From: an uncultured Clostridia bacterium
Lineage (GTDB): Bacteria; Bacillota; Clostridia; Oscillospirales; UBA644
Assembly: GCA_904502105.1 (NCBI GenBank)
Contig: CAJGDF010000010.1
Coordinates: forward strand, 1-16,018
Length of the DNA: 16,018 nt
Direction: 5' to 3'
Under the pieces are notes generated by a model, which saw only the letters and a list, made by a program, of their open reading frames with translations, did no database searches and was not told the origin of the DNA. Shown here in pieces: positions 14,590 to 16,018 of this stretch. The translations under genes and the position numbers were made by a program. Position 1 is the stretch's first letter, and the number at the start of each line of letters is the position of its first letter.

Positions 14590-14633
14590 TGCGTAAAAAA
14601 GTATTTTTCACGCTAAGCTCCTATTTAATAAAT

Positions 14634-14661
14634 CGGCACTCCCGTTTTATTGAGAGTGCCG
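14634..14661. terminator. Rho-independent terminator after the DUF624 gene
   Basis: An 8-bp GC-rich stem (CGGCACTC at 14634-14641 with GAGTGCCG at 14654-14661) with a 12-nt loop, 7 bp past the DUF624 stop. Minus-strand U-tract is ATTTATT, so termination is probably partial; the plus side has TGATTTTTT. Leakage could feed the MFS gene. Confidence 0.7.
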
Positions 14662-14668
14662 TGATTTT

Positions 14669-15415
14669 TTATTTTATACGACGGTTATCGTCAAATACTT
14701 TTTCTTCGTTGTTTTCTTCCGCAGCCTCTGTCGGGAGTGCGACATACTTAACAAGAAGAGGATAAACAAGGAAATTGTTAAACAAAAAGATAACAGAAAA
14801 AACAAGCGTGAAAATGATCGGGAAAGAGAGAAGTCCGAGAAGGAAGCAAATAACGACGATAGCAAGAATAAAGAGAACCATCGCCAGATTGTGCCAGATC
14901 TTGTACATTGCAAGAATAATACTGTTCTTTACGAGATTTTTAAGCGAAAGGTCGAAAGAAACAAGCATCGGGAAAATATAAAAATTCATGCAAATGAGAA
15001 TATACGCCACGATAAGCGTGACAACAAGAGCAAACGGCCTGAAGAATGACGGAATACCGACCGACGGATCGGACCAGAACATAAAGGAAAAATAGATTGC
15101 CACCGCCGCAAGGACATCTATTACCGTAATAAGAAATGCCTGTTTAAAGCAGGTTTTACATTTTTCAACGAAATCCGAGATAAAAAATACCGGCTTTGAT
15201 TGAGACATATTTCGAAGAACGTATGTCAGTGCCGCAGTTGCGGGGCCGATCGTTACGATAGGCGCACACGCAAAAATGTAGATAATATTCAGAATAACAA
15301 GCTGACCGAATTTATTCCAGATAACCTTAAAAAATCTGATAAAGCCGGGATCCATCGCAACGTCTTTACCGACGCCCTGCCCCTCTTTATCATAATCGTA
15401 TTTAAATAAACCCAT
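14669..15415 (-). CDS. YesL/DUF624-family membrane protein
   Basis: A 248-residue integral membrane protein with hydrophobic helices at about 37-57, 92-113, 126-150, 176-196 and 198-224. The APIVTIGPATAALTYVLR segment (51-68) and FISDFVEKCKTCFKQAF (78-94) are the recognisable DUF624 (YesL) features. Members are often encoded beside ABC sugar importers and glycoside-degradation genes, and B. subtilis YesL lies in a rhamnogalacturonan cluster; the biochemical function is not established. ATG at 15415 has GGAGG 5 nt upstream, and a good promoter lies at 15452-15480. The last 20 residues are acidic and charged. No ABC importer is visible in the window. Confidence 0.88.
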   Translation of the reverse strand: MGLFKYDYDKEGQGVGKDVAMDPGFIRFFKVIWNKFGQLVILNIIYIFACAPIVTIGPATAALTYVLRNMSQSKPVFFISDFVEKCKTCFKQAFLITVIDVLAAVAIYFSFMFWSDPSVGIPSFFRPFALVVTLIVAYILICMNFYIFPMLVSFDLSLKNLVKNSIILAMYKIWHNLAMVLFILAIVVICFLLGLLSFPIIFTLVFSVIFLFNNFLVYPLLVKYVALPTEAAEENNEEKVFDDNRRIK

Positions 15416-15451
15416 GAATTCCTCCGAAGGTTCTTTATTTTCGTATTTTAT

Positions 15452-15480
15452 AGTATATCAAAAATATCGCACAATGTCAA
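15452..15480 (-). promoter_or_regulatory. Sigma-A type promoter of the DUF624 gene
   Basis: On the minus strand a perfect TTGACA (15480-15475), a 17-bp spacer and TATACT (15457-15452). It lies about 37 bp ahead of the DUF624 start codon, so this gene is transcribed independently of the Gfo/Idh gene upstream. Confidence 0.85.
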
Positions 15481-15501
15481 TATTTATAAAGGCTTTTACG
15501 A

Positions 15502-15526
15502 AAAGAGTTCAAAATAAAGAGTTCAA
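15502..15526. repeat. Short direct repeat between the Gfo/Idh and DUF624 genes
   Basis: AAAGAGTTCAA occurs twice (15502-15512 and 15516-15526), a period of 14 bp. It lies just upstream of the DUF624 -35 element, where an activator could bind. No clear terminator for the Gfo/Idh gene is visible in this 120-bp gap. Confidence 0.45.
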
Positions 15527-15537
15527 TTAACAGAAGG

Positions 15538-16018
15538 TTAAATATTATCCGCAGGGTAAACGATACCTGTCTGTCTGCGTATCTCATCGAGAATTTTCAT
15601 AACGCATCTGGACATTTTCACGGTATTAACGAGAGATTCGGTGCGTCCGTTCTTTATGCAATCCATAAATTCCTCTATTTCGTAGCACATACTGTCCTCA
15701 CGTTGATCAACGGGAACATTTTCGGTTCGTCCATCTCTGTAAACGACCGAAACCTTTTCAGGGATGTTAAACTTATCGATACATATAGTTGCATCTTCGC
15801 CCTGAATTTCGGACGGCAGGAAAGAATTTGAAACCTTTGAATAATTAAGCGTTACGGTAAACGTATCGTAAAGGAATATAGCCGTTCCGGTTCCGTCAAC
15901 CCCGCCGGGCACAGTTATACCGAATGCTTTAACATCTTTGGGTTCACCGAAAAGCGCAACCATAGGCCAGATACAGTAAACACCGAGGTCCATTACCGCA
16001 CCGTTTGAAAATTCAGCC
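15538..16018 (-). CDS. Gfo/Idh/MocA-family oxidoreductase, N-terminus outside window
   Basis: C-terminal 160 residues of an NAD(P)-dependent sugar or polyol dehydrogenase-like protein. The visible part enters at AEFSNGAVMDLGVYCIWPM, where the family usually reads GGGALxDxGxY and whose D and Y help form the active site. It continues with a beta-sheet domain and ends with YEIEEFMDCIKNGRTES and the MKILDEIRRQTG helix, both typical of this fold. The Rossmann domain would lie beyond position 16018, so cofactor residues cannot be checked. The ATG at 15993 is internal, because the frame stays open to the edge and the family motif begins before it. Substrate unknown; a carbohydrate role is suggested by the DUF624 and MFS neighbours. 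Confidence 0.9.
   Translation of the reverse strand, partial: AEFSNGAVMDLGVYCIWPMVALFGEPKDVKAFGITVPGGVDGTGTAIFLYDTFTVTLNYSKVSNSFLPSEIQGEDATICIDKFNIPEKVSVVYRDGRTENVPVDQREDSMCYEIEEFMDCIKNGRTESLVNTVKMSRCVMKILDEIRRQTGIVYPADNI

Overview
The window reads as a chromosomal segment from a low-to-medium GC Gram-positive bacterium, most likely a gut-type member of class Clostridia. Three things support this: the Bacillota-type order yicC-remA-rpoZ-priA-def-fmt-rlmN-prpC-prkC, strong AGGAGG-type ribosome binding sites with several TTG/GTG starts, and near-consensus TTGACA-17-TATAAT promoters. The genus cannot be named from sequence alone. Almost everything lies on the minus strand; only one gene (9110-9832) is on the plus strand. 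I found no rRNA, tRNA, CRISPR array, transposase, prophage or toxin-antitoxin pair.

Region 1 (1-8923, minus strand) is one long housekeeping operon driven by a promoter at 8895-8923. In transcription order it carries the YicC endoribonuclease, RemA, RNA polymerase omega, PriA helicase, peptide deformylase, Met-tRNA formyltransferase, a membrane zinc peptidase of the YugP type, RlmN, the PP2C phosphatase PrpC and the PASTA kinase PrkC, which is cut by the window edge. Genes overlap or sit within about 80 bp of each other. The genes gmk, coaBC and rsmB, which occupy this cluster in relatives such as Bacillus subtilis, are absent and the junctions are tight.

Region 2 (8804-10512) is a divergent intergenic region with two back-to-back promoters, then a plus-strand zinc-ribbon membrane protein. 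This converges on a minus-strand, membrane-anchored Xre-type regulator, with a strong bidirectional terminator between them. Upstream of the regulator's promoter lies a nested inverted repeat that could be an operator.

Region 3 (10481-12422) is a compact GntR(YtrA-type)-ABC ATPase-ABC-2 permease operon. A perfect 12-bp-arm inverted repeat lies directly over its -10 element, a classical layout for autorepression.

Region 4 (12455-16018) holds an MFS transporter followed by a metallo-beta-lactamase-fold hydrolase (probably one transcript), a YesL/DUF624 membrane protein with its own promoter, and the C-terminal part of a Gfo/Idh/MocA oxidoreductase. DUF624, Gfo/Idh and MFS proteins together suggest carbohydrate uptake and modification, but no substrate can be named.

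I see no clear evidence of an entirely new biological system. The most interesting points are the operator architectures in regions 2 and 3, the missing operon members in region 1, and the leader ahead of the MFS gene, which holds a palindrome, direct repeats and a possible 20-residue ORF.
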